A DNA stretch of 64,000 nucleotides, taken from the NCBI GenBank assembly GCA_046294845.1, contig JBKBNU010000001.1:806001-870000 (forward strand), written 5' to 3'. Below, piece by piece: positions 1-9,094 of this stretch. Every line of letters begins with the position of its first letter. Within the stretch, counting starts at the first letter, position 1. The notes under the pieces were generated by a model. It ran no database searches, was not told where the DNA came from, and saw only the letters and a list, made by a program, of their open reading frames with translations. Position numbers and translations under genes: made by a program. Source of the stretch: Micavibrio_C sp046294845. GTDB lineage: Bacteria; Pseudomonadota; Alphaproteobacteria; Micavibrionales; Micavibrionaceae.

Positions 1-100
1 CATGGTCACGTTTACGGTGGATCCAGCCCGAGAGCTTGACGGTCTGGCCGGCATGGTCTTGGCGGAGTTCGGCGCATTTATGGGTGCGATAGGCGTGCAT
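1..100 (-). CDS. aspS: Aspartyl-tRNA synthetase, N-terminal fragment (cut by window edge)
   Basis: Only the first 33 codons are inside the window. The minus-strand translation begins MHAYRTHKCAELRQDHAGQ and goes on to SGWIHRKRDH, the start of the OB-fold anticodon-binding domain of bacterial AspRS. The enzyme charges tRNA-Asp (or tRNA-Asp/Asn) in the cytosol. An in-frame ATG four codons upstream (position 112) would add MDFT; neither start has a clear Shine-Dalgarno sequence, and the start at 100 matches the usual N-terminus of the family. It is divergent from the small-protein array that follows. Identification rests on this short stretch plus the nearby rnd gene, a common alphaproteobacterial neighbour. 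Confidence 0.82.
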   Translation of the reverse strand, partial: MHAYRTHKCAELRQDHAGQTVKLSGWIHRKRDH

Positions 101-323
101 GGTAAAATCCATCGGTTTTTTAGGGGTTCTAAACAGCCAGCACCATATCGCCAGCCCTATGAAAATTCAAGAAATAACGATGAATTTCAGGCCTTTCCGG
201 TCGGGGTCAGACAAGGAAGCGGCAGATAATCTTTATTGCGGAACTTGCTTTGGGAACTGGATATCTGCCACAATTAATATACATAATTACAAATATCATG
301 CGTAGATACTAGAGTAAAAGACT

Positions 324-833
324 ATGTTGAGTGATGCCTTCAAGGAATTGCTGAGCCTTCAGGAAAGAAGGCTTGAAGATATACAGGCCGATTGCCTACC
401 TTTTGCAAATAGGGGGGAAGGGGAATCGGCAACCGTCCACCAGCGGATTGTGGATGAAGTCAGCGAAATTCTCAGGCTGACCCGTATTTTCAAAGATACA
501 GATCGGGAAGAACCCGAAGAGCAACACAGCGCGCTGAAAGCCTATGGCATTGTGTCATATGCCAGTATGAACCTTGCCCATTTTCTTTTTAGCAATAGCC
601 ATTGTGCAGGCCCCTTTCGTAACAAGGCCTTACAAGGTCATGGGGCGGTCATGCAGATTATCGCCCGCGAGCAAATCCTGATTTGCGTGAATGCGGGATG
701 GGCAATCATCGGTAAAATTAACGAGCGCAGCCGTCTTCTCGATAAGGAATTGTCCTTGGGAGATCAAAGTGCCGAGGGTCTTTTATCGGCGTGTCAGGCA
801 ACGCTGCACGCCCTGTCCGAACGGGAAGAATAG
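324..833 (+). CDS. Hypothetical helical protein, tandem paralogue 1
   Basis: Protein of 169 residues that I do not recognise. No signal peptide or membrane segment is visible; it looks all-helical and soluble. It is clearly paralogous to the next gene: both start MLSDAFKELL, share a RLE-I-ADCLPFA stretch, a FLFSNSHCAG-FRN block in the middle, and then HGA-M--IAREQIL. The conserved Cys in SNSHCAG and the central HGA/ARE motifs are the best candidates for functional residues. It is the first of four co-directional genes of similar size (324-2767). The start at 324 follows a weak AGAG and agrees with the paralogue's start. No function is assigned. Confidence 0.7.
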   Translation: MLSDAFKELLSLQERRLEDIQADCLPFANRGEGESATVHQRIVDEVSEILRLTRIFKDTDREEPEEQHSALKAYGIVSYASMNLAHFLFSNSHCAGPFRNKALQGHGAVMQIIAREQILICVNAGWAIIGKINERSRLLDKELSLGDQSAEGLLSACQATLHALSEREE

Positions 834-983
834 GCCCTTCCCGTAGAGATTCTTCGAATAAGTTCATTTTTATCAATAAGATACACATCCTCCGCCCATA
901 TTGTCATAAAATTATGGACAGGGGGCGTAAACAGTATTATGGCTTATCCCACAACAATAATAGAAAAACAGGGACGTCCATCA

Positions 984-1526
984 ATGCTGAGCGATGCATT
1001 CAAAGAACTATTGACGATTGAAGAAGGCCGCCTTGAGGCCATTCACGCTGATTGCCTTCCTTTTGCGAAAGAGGGTGATGCGGAAGCTTCCGGTGTTCAC
1101 CGTCATGTGGTCAAGGAAGTGGGCGAGATTCTTGATCTGGTGCGAGCGTTCCGTGCGGTGAATGAAACCGATCCCGATAAGCAGCGCGCAGAAATGAACA
1201 AATACAAAATTCTTTCCGAGAAGAGTATGAACTTATCGGCCTTTCTCTTCAGCAATAGTCATTGTGCCGGTCAATTCCGCAATGCCGTTTTACAAAGCCA
1301 CGGGGCGATGATGAATACGATTGCCCGCGAACAAATCCTGACGATTGTCGATTTGGGTTGGCGTATTATCGAAGGCATGAATGCGCGGGACAAACAAAAA
1401 CTGGCAGAGCAAGGCATAGTCCTGGAGACTTCGCCTGAGGCTAATACAAATCAACAAGGGAACAAATCCCCCACTCGTGCTTCCCATTTGCGGTTGGTAT
1501 CTACTGAGCAGAATATTTCCCCGTAA
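984..1526 (+). CDS. Hypothetical helical protein, tandem paralogue 2
   Basis: Protein of 180 residues, closely related by eye to the preceding gene (shared MLSDAFKELL start, ADCLPFAK, SMNLSAFLFSNSHCAG, AREQIL). The reading frame is open from 939, but the ATG at 984 follows AGGGA at a proper distance and aligns with the start of paralogue 1, so 984 is chosen. The C-terminal 40 residues are unlike paralogue 1 and rich in polar residues (ANTNQQGNKSPTR), probably disordered. No known domain was recognised. A local duplication followed by divergence is the simplest explanation for the pair. Confidence 0.68.
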   Translation: MLSDAFKELLTIEEGRLEAIHADCLPFAKEGDAEASGVHRHVVKEVGEILDLVRAFRAVNETDPDKQRAEMNKYKILSEKSMNLSAFLFSNSHCAGQFRNAVLQSHGAMMNTIAREQILTIVDLGWRIIEGMNARDKQKLAEQGIVLETSPEANTNQQGNKSPTRASHLRLVSTEQNISP

Positions 1527-1609
1527 TTGTTACGCTATAAAATTGTGTGACAACTACACAAGAACACCCTAGTCTGTTAAGAATAATAAAAAAAACCGAC
1601 AGGGATGCT

Positions 1610-2104
1610 ATGGAAGATAACAGGGTTCAAAGGCTGGATCGCCTTTGCGAAGAGCTGGAAAATTTGCGTGACCGTTTTGATCGGCGCAGCAAGCAAAATT
1701 GGTCTTCAATCACTGATGCCTATATGAATGGTTTGATGCTGCGTGGCGTATCATCGGCTTTTTCTGTTCTTTCCCGCCTTTGCAGTTTTTTCCATCATCA
1801 TGCCGATCAAAAGGGCGCTCTGCCCCTTACAGTCAGGGATGAGTATTTTGATCTGATTGTCGAGACCTCTACAGAGGCTTGTGCCTTGCGGAGTCTGGCT
1901 AACAAGAACATGAACCGTGTGGGATCTGCTCCCGGGGCGCTGGGCCGTTTGTCCCCCTATTTCCTTAGTGTGGTCTTGCGTGAGCGTGAAGAGATCGTGA
2001 AGCTGGAAACGGGTCTGACCGCCGGTATTAGGGAGGACATCGAAATTTTAAAAACGATGCCGCGTGCGGGTAATAGAAAACTGCGTCTGGTGCATTCTGT
2101 TTAA
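1610..2104 (+). CDS. Hypothetical helical protein, tandem paralogue 3 (diverged)
   Basis: Protein of 164 residues from the ATG at 1610, which follows AGGGA; a GTG at 1547 would add 21 residues of low-complexity sequence and has no good ribosome site. It is rich in charged helix-forming residues (RLDRLCEELENLRDRFDRR). Resemblance to the two upstream genes is limited to general layout: an N-terminal charged helix, a central hydrophobic helical stretch, and a LSPYFLSVVLREREEIV motif late in the chain that parallels IAREQIL in paralogues 1 and 2 and LSPLFMRITAKERTELL in paralogue 4. Function unknown. Confidence 0.6.
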   Translation: MEDNRVQRLDRLCEELENLRDRFDRRSKQNWSSITDAYMNGLMLRGVSSAFSVLSRLCSFFHHHADQKGALPLTVRDEYFDLIVETSTEACALRSLANKNMNRVGSAPGALGRLSPYFLSVVLREREEIVKLETGLTAGIREDIEILKTMPRAGNRKLRLVHSV

Positions 2105-2146
2105 AAAATTGAGCCGTGTAGAGAATGGCCGTTATTAGAGGAAGTT

Positions 2147-2767
2147 ATGCAGAGAGAACAGGTTTTACAGGGAATCGAAGAAAATTTGGAGAGAATGCTG
2201 GACAGGGTCCGGCATCGTCAGACCAGAGAGGCGGCCTTGCCGGAAGATGGCCTGATTAATGGCCAACTGAGCAGAACACTTTCTGCTGTGCTTGATCTGA
2301 CACAGATTTTTTCAGCGTCAAGAATGGGCGGTTTTGGCACCTCACCGATGAGACAAGCACAAACGCTGGATAATTTCTCGAAGATTATGCCGCAGCTGGC
2401 GCAACTGGTTCAGACAATCGATTTATCGCTGGAAAGGCCGCGTACTCTTTCACCTCTTTTTATGCGTATTACTGCGAAAGAGCGTACCGAGCTTCTCGGG
2501 GTTATGATGACGGCCAAGGACTTGATTGCGGCCCATGCCCAAGAATCTATTAAAACAATCGAAGAGCATCGCCGTGCTGAAGAGGTTCAGGCCAGAAATG
2601 CCTTGGCATGTCTCATGATGCCCTATCAGATGGCGTGGCATTTTATGGCGAATTGTATTTCGGCACAAAGTCTCTGGACTGCGGGGTGGTCAGGGTGGCT
2701 TGACCAGCGGTCAGCTCCGTCCGCGCCTTCGCGGTCTGCTTTAAAGCTTGTCATCAATAATCCCTGA
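2147..2767 (+). CDS. Hypothetical helical protein, tandem paralogue 4 (diverged)
   Basis: Protein of 206 residues with a good ribosome site (GAGGAAGTT before ATG). It opens with a charged helix (QGIEENLERMLDRVRHRQTRE), then a leucine-rich segment (LSRTLSAVLDLTQIF) and the motif LSPLFMRITAKERTELL, which matches the late LSPYF--VVLREREEIV motif of the preceding gene. A tryptophan-rich C-terminal stretch (SLWTAGWSGWLDQR) is peculiar to this copy and could touch a membrane or partner. No known family was recognised. It closes the array; rnd follows after about 100 bases. Confidence 0.62.
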   Translation: MQREQVLQGIEENLERMLDRVRHRQTREAALPEDGLINGQLSRTLSAVLDLTQIFSASRMGGFGTSPMRQAQTLDNFSKIMPQLAQLVQTIDLSLERPRTLSPLFMRITAKERTELLGVMMTAKDLIAAHAQESIKTIEEHRRAEEVQARNALACLMMPYQMAWHFMANCISAQSLWTAGWSGWLDQRSAPSAPSRSALKLVINNP

Positions 2768-2868
2768 AGGGCAGTTGATCAGATTTAAATACACACTGGT
2801 TATGCTTATGTAAAAATATCATGGCCTAAGCCCTTGTGAGGCATGATATATTCAGGCTACAACGGCAT

Positions 2869-4023
2869 ATGACCAGTATTATTGCCAATCAAACAGAACT
2901 GAACGCTTTGTGTGCCGAACTGGCGCAGGGGCCATATTTTACCATCGATACGGAATTCTTGCGGGATAAGACCTATTACCCGCAGCTTTGCCTGATACAG
3001 GTGGCAAGCCCGACGGGCGAGCCCAAAGCGATTGATCCGTTGATGGATGGGATAGATCTGGGACCCCTTTTTGTACTGTTGGCTGATGAAAAGGTCTTGA
3101 AGGTTTTTCATGCTGCGCGTCAGGATCTTGAAATCTTTTTCAATCTGATGGGCAAGGTGCCGCATCCGATTTTTGATACGCAAGTGGCCGCCATGGTGTG
3201 CGGATTTGGCGAGTCTGTGGGCTATTATTCTCTGGTGGCCGAGATATGCGGCGTCCATCTGGATAAGGGGGCGCAGTTTACCGATTGGTCCCGTCGTCCG
3301 CTCTCGAAGAAGCAGTTACTTTATGCGCTGGATGATGTGACCTATCTGCGCGATATTTACGAAGATCTAGCGAGGCAACTCGCTGAAAGCCAGCGTGTTT
3401 CATGGTTGAAGCAGGAAATGGAAATCCTGACCAGTGATGAAACCTATCTCAATCGTCCGGAAGATTCATGGGAACGCATCAAGGTGCGTACCGACAAACC
3501 CAAGGTACTTGCTGTCCTGCGGGAAGTTTCGGCTTGGCGTGAACGCGAAGCACAAGGACGTAATGTCCCGCGTCAACGCATCGTCAAGGATGAGGTGTTG
3601 GCCGATATGGCGATTCACCCCCCTGAAACAGTGGAAGAACTAGGAAAGATCAGAGGTCTTTCCCCTGATTTTGCCCGTGGCAAAATGGGTAAGGCCTTGC
3701 TAGAGGCCGTGCATAAGGGTTTGGCGACGCCCCCAAAGGATTGTCCGCGTATTGAGCGCCGTCCGAAATTCCCATCCGAAATGACGCCAACACTTGAGAT
3801 GCTGAAAATGCTTTTGCGTATCCAGTGCGCCGAAGCCGGTGTGGCGACGAAACTGGTGGCTAATACTGATGAACTTGAATCTTTTATTCTGAATCCTGAA
3901 GGAGAGTCAGTTCTGAACAAAGGATGGCGTTATGATTTATTCGGCAAGGTTGCCAAGAACATGATGAAGGGCCAGATAGCCCTCTGCCTGAAAGACCGGC
4001 AAATCAGCCGTATCGATCTTTAG
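2869..4023 (+). CDS. rnd: Ribonuclease D
   Basis: 3'-to-5' exoribonuclease of the DEDD family that trims tRNA and other stable RNA 3' ends in the cytosol. The 384-residue protein carries the exonuclease motifs in order: FTIDTEFLR (DxE) near residue 30, VFHAARQDLEIF near 90, and YALDDVTYLRDIY (the D-x3-Y motif) near 170. A C-terminal HRDC domain follows (AWREREAQGRNVPR-Q onward). The frame is open from an ATG at 2836, but MTSIIANQTELNALC at 2869 matches the usual family N-terminus. Length is normal for alphaproteobacterial RNase D. pgi follows after 10 bases, so the two may be cotranscribed. Confidence 0.92.
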   Translation: MTSIIANQTELNALCAELAQGPYFTIDTEFLRDKTYYPQLCLIQVASPTGEPKAIDPLMDGIDLGPLFVLLADEKVLKVFHAARQDLEIFFNLMGKVPHPIFDTQVAAMVCGFGESVGYYSLVAEICGVHLDKGAQFTDWSRRPLSKKQLLYALDDVTYLRDIYEDLARQLAESQRVSWLKQEMEILTSDETYLNRPEDSWERIKVRTDKPKVLAVLREVSAWREREAQGRNVPRQRIVKDEVLADMAIHPPETVEELGKIRGLSPDFARGKMGKALLEAVHKGLATPPKDCPRIERRPKFPSEMTPTLEMLKMLLRIQCAEAGVATKLVANTDELESFILNPEGESVLNKGWRYDLFGKVAKNMMKGQIALCLKDRQISRIDL

Positions 4024-4033
4024 GGAGGCTGTT

Positions 4034-5605
4034 ATGGCTTTGCGCGATTCCCCCTCGTTTCAGGCCCTGCGCCAACATCACCAGATGATGAGCGATTTTG
4101 ATTTGGGGCGTGCCCTGCACGACAAGGAACGTTGTCAGGCTCTGATGATCGATTGCCATGGGCTAATGTTCGATTTTTCCAAAAATCTGGTTTCATCGCA
4201 AACCATCCATATGCTGATGGATATGGCGCGTTCTTGTCATGTGGAAGAATGGCGTACAAAGCTCTTTCGGGGTGAGAAAATCAATAATGGCGAGAATCGT
4301 CCCGTTTTACATCCTGCCCTGCGTGCCGATCCTGCCGCGGATGTGCGTGTTGATGGTGTGGCGATTATTCCTGAAATGCAGGCAGCTCTAAAAAAAGCTT
4401 ATGCATTGTCGGAGGCTATACGCCAAGGCAAGCTCAGGAGTCCATGCGGGAAAGTTTATACCGATGTGCTGTGTATCGGTATTGGCGGATCCGATCTGGG
4501 GCCGCGCTTTGTCAGTCAGGCCTTGCGCCATCACCATGATGGGCCGCGTCTTCATTTCTTGTCGAATGTTGATGGGCATGCCGCTGCCTATACCTTGCTG
4601 CCATTGGATGCGGAAAGTACGCTGGTTGTTGTCACGTCCAAAAGTTTCTCGACGCAAGAAACATTGATGAATGCCAGTTTGGCCTGTCAATGGCTGGAAC
4701 AAGGCGGCGTCAGGAAGGAACAGGTTGCTGCGCATATTGTGGCGGTAACAGCCAAACCCGATAAGGCCAAAGAATGGGGCGTGCCGGAAGATCAAATCCT
4801 CGTATTCGATGAAGGTGTGGGGGGGCGTTACTCCCTGTGGTCTGTGGCGGGTTTTCCCATCATGCTGGCGATGGGTTCTGAAATATTCGGCGCTCTTTTG
4901 AACGGGGGGCGTTTGATGGACCAGCATTTCCGTACGGCTCCGCTGGAAAAAAATATTCCCGTTCTGATGGGCATGATCGGTATCTGGTATCGGAATATTT
5001 ATGATTACCGGAATTTGGCCTTATTGCCTTATGACGACCGCTTATCGTCTTTATCCCGCTATGTGCAGCAAATGGATATGGAATCCAATGGCAAGAGCGT
5101 TGACAGAGACGGCCACGGCATTTCCCATGCCACGGGCCCCATAGTTTTTGGTGAGGCCGGCACAGATTGCCAGCATTCTTTCATGCAGCTTTTGCATCAG
5201 GGGGAAATCGTTCCCGCTGATTTTATCGCTGTTGCCGAAGCTGATCATGGATATCAGGAGAACCATAAAGTTCTTCTGGCTCATTGTCTGGCACAAACAA
5301 GGGCCTTGGCTATCGGGCAAACCAGAGAACAGGCCGCAGGCGACCCCGCCCGTGTTTTTTCGGGGCAGCGGCCTTCGACAACAATTATGCTGCCACGGCT
5401 TGATGCTTTTTCTTTGGGTATGCTGATTGCCGCCTATGAACATAAGGTGTTTGTCCAAGGAGTTGTTTGGGGGCTGAATAGTTTCGATCAACCCGGTGTT
5501 GAACTTGGTAAAACATTGGCGCAGAGATTGCTTGATGCCGATGAGGTAAATGAGGATTTATTTGATATTTCTACAGCCGCCCTGTGGAAAAAGGCGCGTG
5601 GCTGA
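4034..5605 (+). CDS. pgi: Glucose-6-phosphate isomerase
   Basis: Interconverts glucose-6-phosphate and fructose-6-phosphate in the cytosol. The 523-residue protein has the PGI signature blocks: CIGIGGSDLGPRFVSQAL (phosphate site), VTSKSFSTQETLMN, GGRYSLWSVAG, the catalytic Glu in MDMESNGKSVDRDG, the catalytic His in GTDCQHSFMQLLHQG, and the C-terminal catalytic Lys in FDQPGVELGKTLA. A strong GGGAGG ribosome site precedes the ATG. It is convergent with glk, with only three bases between the stops, and together they link glucose and fructose entry into central metabolism. The family's usual GTNGQHSF is GTDCQHSF here, a mild variation. Confidence 0.96.
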   Translation: MALRDSPSFQALRQHHQMMSDFDLGRALHDKERCQALMIDCHGLMFDFSKNLVSSQTIHMLMDMARSCHVEEWRTKLFRGEKINNGENRPVLHPALRADPAADVRVDGVAIIPEMQAALKKAYALSEAIRQGKLRSPCGKVYTDVLCIGIGGSDLGPRFVSQALRHHHDGPRLHFLSNVDGHAAAYTLLPLDAESTLVVVTSKSFSTQETLMNASLACQWLEQGGVRKEQVAAHIVAVTAKPDKAKEWGVPEDQILVFDEGVGGRYSLWSVAGFPIMLAMGSEIFGALLNGGRLMDQHFRTAPLEKNIPVLMGMIGIWYRNIYDYRNLALLPYDDRLSSLSRYVQQMDMESNGKSVDRDGHGISHATGPIVFGEAGTDCQHSFMQLLHQGEIVPADFIAVAEADHGYQENHKVLLAHCLAQTRALAIGQTREQAAGDPARVFSGQRPSTTIMLPRLDAFSLGMLIAAYEHKVFVQGVVWGLNSFDQPGVELGKTLAQRLLDADEVNEDLFDISTAALWKKARG

Positions 5606-5608
5606 TTA

Positions 5609-6565
5609 TCAATCAAGATAGTGGCGTGCCTGCTGTTCCAAGCCCAAAAGTCCAATCGCATCATGCTTGACCAGATAGACGGGAATACGCTTCATGTAAT
5701 CTTTGAAGCGGCCTTTGGATTGGAATTCTTCAAGAAAACGTGAGCGCAGGAAATGTTCTCCGAGTTTTACAGGGATACCACCTGCAATATACATACCGCC
5801 TTGGGCATTGAGTGTCAGGGCCAGATTGCCCATGATGCGCCCTAAAAAGCCGCACATCAGATCAAGTGCTTCCTGACATATATCGCATTCACCATTGATG
5901 GCAGCGGCACTGATGGCGGGCGCATCCCGATCGGGACGGTCATGTTTGTTATCAAGGGCACGAATGGCATTGTAGAGATTCTCGAGACCTTTGCCCGAGC
6001 AAACACGTTCGGCTGATATGTGATGATATTTGACACGCAATTGCTGGAAAATCTGGAATTCGCGCTCTGTTATTGCAGGCATGGTGACGTGGCCACCTTC
6101 GCCCGGTTGCGGGCTATATTCATGGCCATCCCAGAACAAGGATGCTGCACCTAATCCAGTGCCGGGTCCTACAACCCCACGGGGGCGCTGGGCAACAGGG
6201 GATTCGCCTCCTATATGCTGCAATAGGTCAGGAGAAATGTTGGCCACAGCCCAGGCAACAGCGTGAAAGTCATTAATGACAATCAGGTTTTTGAAGCCCA
6301 TATCCTGCTGCAGGGTTGATTTCCGGAAGGCCCAGGGAATACTTGTGAAGCCGATCAAATCTTCTTCCGCAGGGCCAGCCACAGCCAAAATTGCTATATC
6401 CGGTTTGTTACGCCCTGCCTTTTGCAGGTAGGCGGTTATGGCTTCCTTTGGGCCTGTATAATCACGACATTCCAGATAGAGAAGGTCATGCAACCCGTCA
6501 CGATCAACGATCCCAAAGCGGGCATTTGTGCCGCCAATATCGGCAATCAGGACGGAAGAAGTCAT
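5609..6565 (-). CDS. glk: Glucokinase
   Basis: ATP-dependent phosphorylation of glucose to glucose-6-phosphate. The 318-residue protein begins MTSSVLIADIGGTNARFGIV, the phosphate-1 motif of the bacterial Glk family, and continues with LIVINDFHAVAWAVA (catalytic Asp), VVGPGTGLGAASLF and QPGEGGHVTMPA, the latter holding the glucose-binding E-G-G-H. The open frame extends upstream to 6631 inside the neighbouring gene, but the ATG at 6565 is preceded by AAGGAC that overlaps the upstream stop codon, a typical coupled start. It lies 10 bases after the PfkB kinase gene in one operon with the two polyol dehydrogenases. Confidence 0.94.
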   Translation of the reverse strand: MTSSVLIADIGGTNARFGIVDRDGLHDLLYLECRDYTGPKEAITAYLQKAGRNKPDIAILAVAGPAEEDLIGFTSIPWAFRKSTLQQDMGFKNLIVINDFHAVAWAVANISPDLLQHIGGESPVAQRPRGVVGPGTGLGAASLFWDGHEYSPQPGEGGHVTMPAITEREFQIFQQLRVKYHHISAERVCSGKGLENLYNAIRALDNKHDRPDRDAPAISAAAINGECDICQEALDLMCGFLGRIMGNLALTLNAQGGMYIAGGIPVKLGEHFLRSRFLEEFQSKGRFKDYMKRIPVYLVKHDAIGLLGLEQQARHYLD

Positions 6566-6575
6566 GATGCTGTCC

Positions 6576-7544
6576 TTAGCCCTTAAGGGCAAGTGATGCC
6601 TTTGGGGCCGCGCTGAGAGTGTCGCCACCATTCACTGTAATCTGGTCAAGGTAAGCGCCAATTTCATCAGCGTAAGGCAGGGCGATTTGGGCGCCGACCT
6701 TTGTACAGGCCAGTGAGCCTGCCACAGCCGCATATTTCAGGGCTTCTGTAATAGGCAGCTTTTTATCAAGTGCCGCACACAGGAAGCCGACAAAAGCATC
6801 GCCCGCACCAATTGTATCGACGGCCTTAATCTTGAGCGAAGATACGGTGATCAGTCCTTCAGGACCACAATAGACCGAACCATCAGGACCCATCGTGACA
6901 ATGGTTGTCAGTTCAAAGCGTTTATAGAGATCAGCAGCAAACGAGAATTTATCTTCTGTCGGGATACCCAGACGGCCCCCCAGAATATCGGCTTCGTGTT
7001 CATTGACGATAATGATATCGAGATCTTTGAGAGCTTGCTCCGAAATTTCGCTGGCGGGTGCCAAATTCATCACGGAACGGGCACCTTTTTTGCGGGCGCG
7101 GGCGACAAGGGCTTCCGTTTCCTTCATTTGCAGTTCGCCTTGAACCAGAACGATTGTGTCCGGCCCCAGCAATTTATCAGGCACACTTTCCTGACGGGCT
7201 TTCTTATTTGCACCCTGGCTGACGACTACTTTATGGGTGCCGTCAGTCTCATCAACAAAAATGGTCGCCAGACCGGAAGGAATGCCTTCCAGAACTTCAA
7301 GGCCTGATACGTCAACCTTGTTGGTTGCCAGATTTTTATACATTTGACGACCATGGCCACCATCACCAACAGCGCCAAAGAAACGAACTTCGGCACCGGC
7401 GCGTGCTGCGGCTACGGCCTGATTGGCGCCTTTGCCGCCAGGGGCTTCCAGATGACTATCCAGATGGACGGCAGTATCGCGTTCCGGCAATCCGGCCAGA
7501 TCAAAAAACAGGTCGAGTACGTTCGATCCGAAAACAATAATCAT
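6576..7544 (-). CDS. rbsK: PfkB-family sugar kinase (ribokinase-like)
   Basis: ATP-dependent sugar kinase of 322 residues. The N-terminal GSNVLDLFFDL and GGKGANQAVAAARAG blocks and the C-terminal DTIGAGDAFVGFLCAAL block (catalytic Asp in GAGDAF) are PfkB-family hallmarks. The GGKGANQA form is typical of ribokinase rather than fructokinase (usually GGAPANVA). The setting argues for caution: it sits between glucokinase and two mannitol-dehydrogenase-family enzymes, with no ribose transporter nearby. A role on fructose released by mannitol oxidation is therefore an open alternative. AAGGATGA lies before the ATG. The symbol follows sequence type only. Confidence 0.8.
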   Translation of the reverse strand: MIIVFGSNVLDLFFDLAGLPERDTAVHLDSHLEAPGGKGANQAVAAARAGAEVRFFGAVGDGGHGRQMYKNLATNKVDVSGLEVLEGIPSGLATIFVDETDGTHKVVVSQGANKKARQESVPDKLLGPDTIVLVQGELQMKETEALVARARKKGARSVMNLAPASEISEQALKDLDIIIVNEHEADILGGRLGIPTEDKFSFAADLYKRFELTTIVTMGPDGSVYCGPEGLITVSSLKIKAVDTIGAGDAFVGFLCAALDKKLPITEALKYAAVAGSLACTKVGAQIALPYADEIGAYLDQITVNGGDTLSAAPKASLALKG

Positions 7545-7566
7545 CTTGAAATCATCCTTTTAAAGT

Positions 7567-9072
7567 TTAGTCCTGCAGGTATTGCGCCAATGTCGCCTTG
7601 GAACCCTTGGTGTAAAGGCTTTCGAGCGCAGCGGCGATTTCCTGACGGACAACCTGTGATGTTGAAACGGTAGTACCAAAAATATCCTGCAATCCCAGCA
7701 GTTGATCAGGGTTGCGTGGTTCAACTTTGGCGCGGGCGACCAGAATATCGGCCATCGGGTCTTTAACCGGAATGGCCTTCATCTCTTCGTCTGTACCACT
7801 CAGGAAGCGGAACCATCCCGCAAGAGCCAGACAGGCGAACTTGACCGATCCGCCTGCTTTCAGCTGGTATTCGATGCAAGGTACGATCGCGTTCTTGATT
7901 TTCTGCGAGCCGTCTTCGGCCAGACGCAAAATCTGGTCGCGCACAGCCGGATTTGCAAAGCGGCGGATCAGAGTATCCTTATAGGATGTCAAATCAATGC
8001 CCGGCACATCAGGTACGCTCGGTGTGATATCGTGATCCATATAGGAACGGACAAAACGGCTGATCAGCGGGTCATTCATCGCCAGATCAACATCGCGATA
8101 GCCCATCAGGTAAGACATATAAGAAAGGGCCGAGTGCGAACCGTTCAGCAAACGCACTTTCATCTTCTCATAAGGCTCGACGTCCTTGACGATCTGTACG
8201 CCGACATCTTCCAGTGCCGGACGGCCATAACGAAAATCATCTTCCAATACCCACTGGATATAATCTTCGCATACGACAGGCCATTGATCGTCAATGCCGA
8301 ACTTTTCCAGCAGGACCTGACGGATGGCATCGGTGGTAACCGGTGTAATACGGTCCACCATGGCATTCGGGAAGCTGACGTTATCTTCGATCCAGCGCGC
8401 CAGTGCCGGATCGCTCAGTGAGGCAAAACTGGTCAGGATGTGTTTGGTGATGTGGCCGTTACCGGGCAGGTTGTCGCAAGACATGACCGTAAAGGCCGGC
8501 AGACGGTTTTGCATACGGTGACGCAGTGCGGCTGTCATATACCCGAGCGCGCTCTGGGGCGCGTCAGGATTTTTCAGATCGTGTTGGACCATCGGGTGAG
8601 ATTCATCCAGATCACGGTTCTTGTCGTAGCAATATCCTTTTTCTGTGATGGTCAGGGACAGAATCTTCATCTGCTCGTCAGCAAGCTTTTTCAAGACGGA
8701 TGCCGGATTGGACGGGGCGTGCAGAATATCCTTCATTGAACCGACGATCGAGGCGACATCCTCTTCGCGGCTTCTTTGCAATACGGTGTACAGGCAATCC
8801 TGATTTTGCAGGGCTTGTACGTTGGCTGTGTCATTATCGAGAAGACCTACGCCACTGATCATCCAGTCGGAAGGGTTCAGGTTGAGAAAGTCATTCATGT
8901 AGACAGCCTGGTGGCTGCGGTGGAAGCCACCCACGCTCATGTGCACAAATCCGCTTGCCAATGACTGACGGTCATATGCAGGCGTAGCCACGCGCTGCGA
9001 CAGGGCATCCAAAGAGGACGTATTGACTTTAAGAGCCGCGGATGAATTTTGCGGAGCGACAGAAGCGGTCAT
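7567..9072 (-). CDS. Mannitol dehydrogenase family protein (mannitol 2-dehydrogenase-like), copy 1
   Basis: NAD(P)-dependent polyol dehydrogenase/hexuronate reductase family, 501 residues, probably cytosolic oxidation of mannitol (or a related polyol) to fructose. Seen: the N-terminal nucleotide-binding stretch GFVHMSVGGFHRSHQAVYMND, VMSCDNLPGNGHI in the middle, and the catalytic K-x5-N-x2-H motif in KMKVRLLNGSHSALSYM. The frame is open to a TTG at 9087, but the ATG at 9072 has GGAAGG seven bases upstream. A second family member follows upstream in the operon. Substrate cannot be fixed from sequence; D-mannonate or arabitol are alternatives. Confidence 0.85.
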   Translation of the reverse strand: MTASVAPQNSSAALKVNTSSLDALSQRVATPAYDRQSLASGFVHMSVGGFHRSHQAVYMNDFLNLNPSDWMISGVGLLDNDTANVQALQNQDCLYTVLQRSREEDVASIVGSMKDILHAPSNPASVLKKLADEQMKILSLTITEKGYCYDKNRDLDESHPMVQHDLKNPDAPQSALGYMTAALRHRMQNRLPAFTVMSCDNLPGNGHITKHILTSFASLSDPALARWIEDNVSFPNAMVDRITPVTTDAIRQVLLEKFGIDDQWPVVCEDYIQWVLEDDFRYGRPALEDVGVQIVKDVEPYEKMKVRLLNGSHSALSYMSYLMGYRDVDLAMNDPLISRFVRSYMDHDITPSVPDVPGIDLTSYKDTLIRRFANPAVRDQILRLAEDGSQKIKNAIVPCIEYQLKAGGSVKFACLALAGWFRFLSGTDEEMKAIPVKDPMADILVARAKVEPRNPDQLLGLQDIFGTTVSTSQVVRQEIAAALESLYTKGSKATLAQYLQD

Positions 9073-9094
9073 TATAGAACCTTCCAAAACAGGG

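Noticed and set aside
7702..8421. 239-codon plus-strand frame opposite the first mannitol-dehydrogenase gene.
   Set aside because: It is an antisense shadow of a well-supported gene with family motifs; its translation shows no domain and has the composition of a mirrored reading frame.
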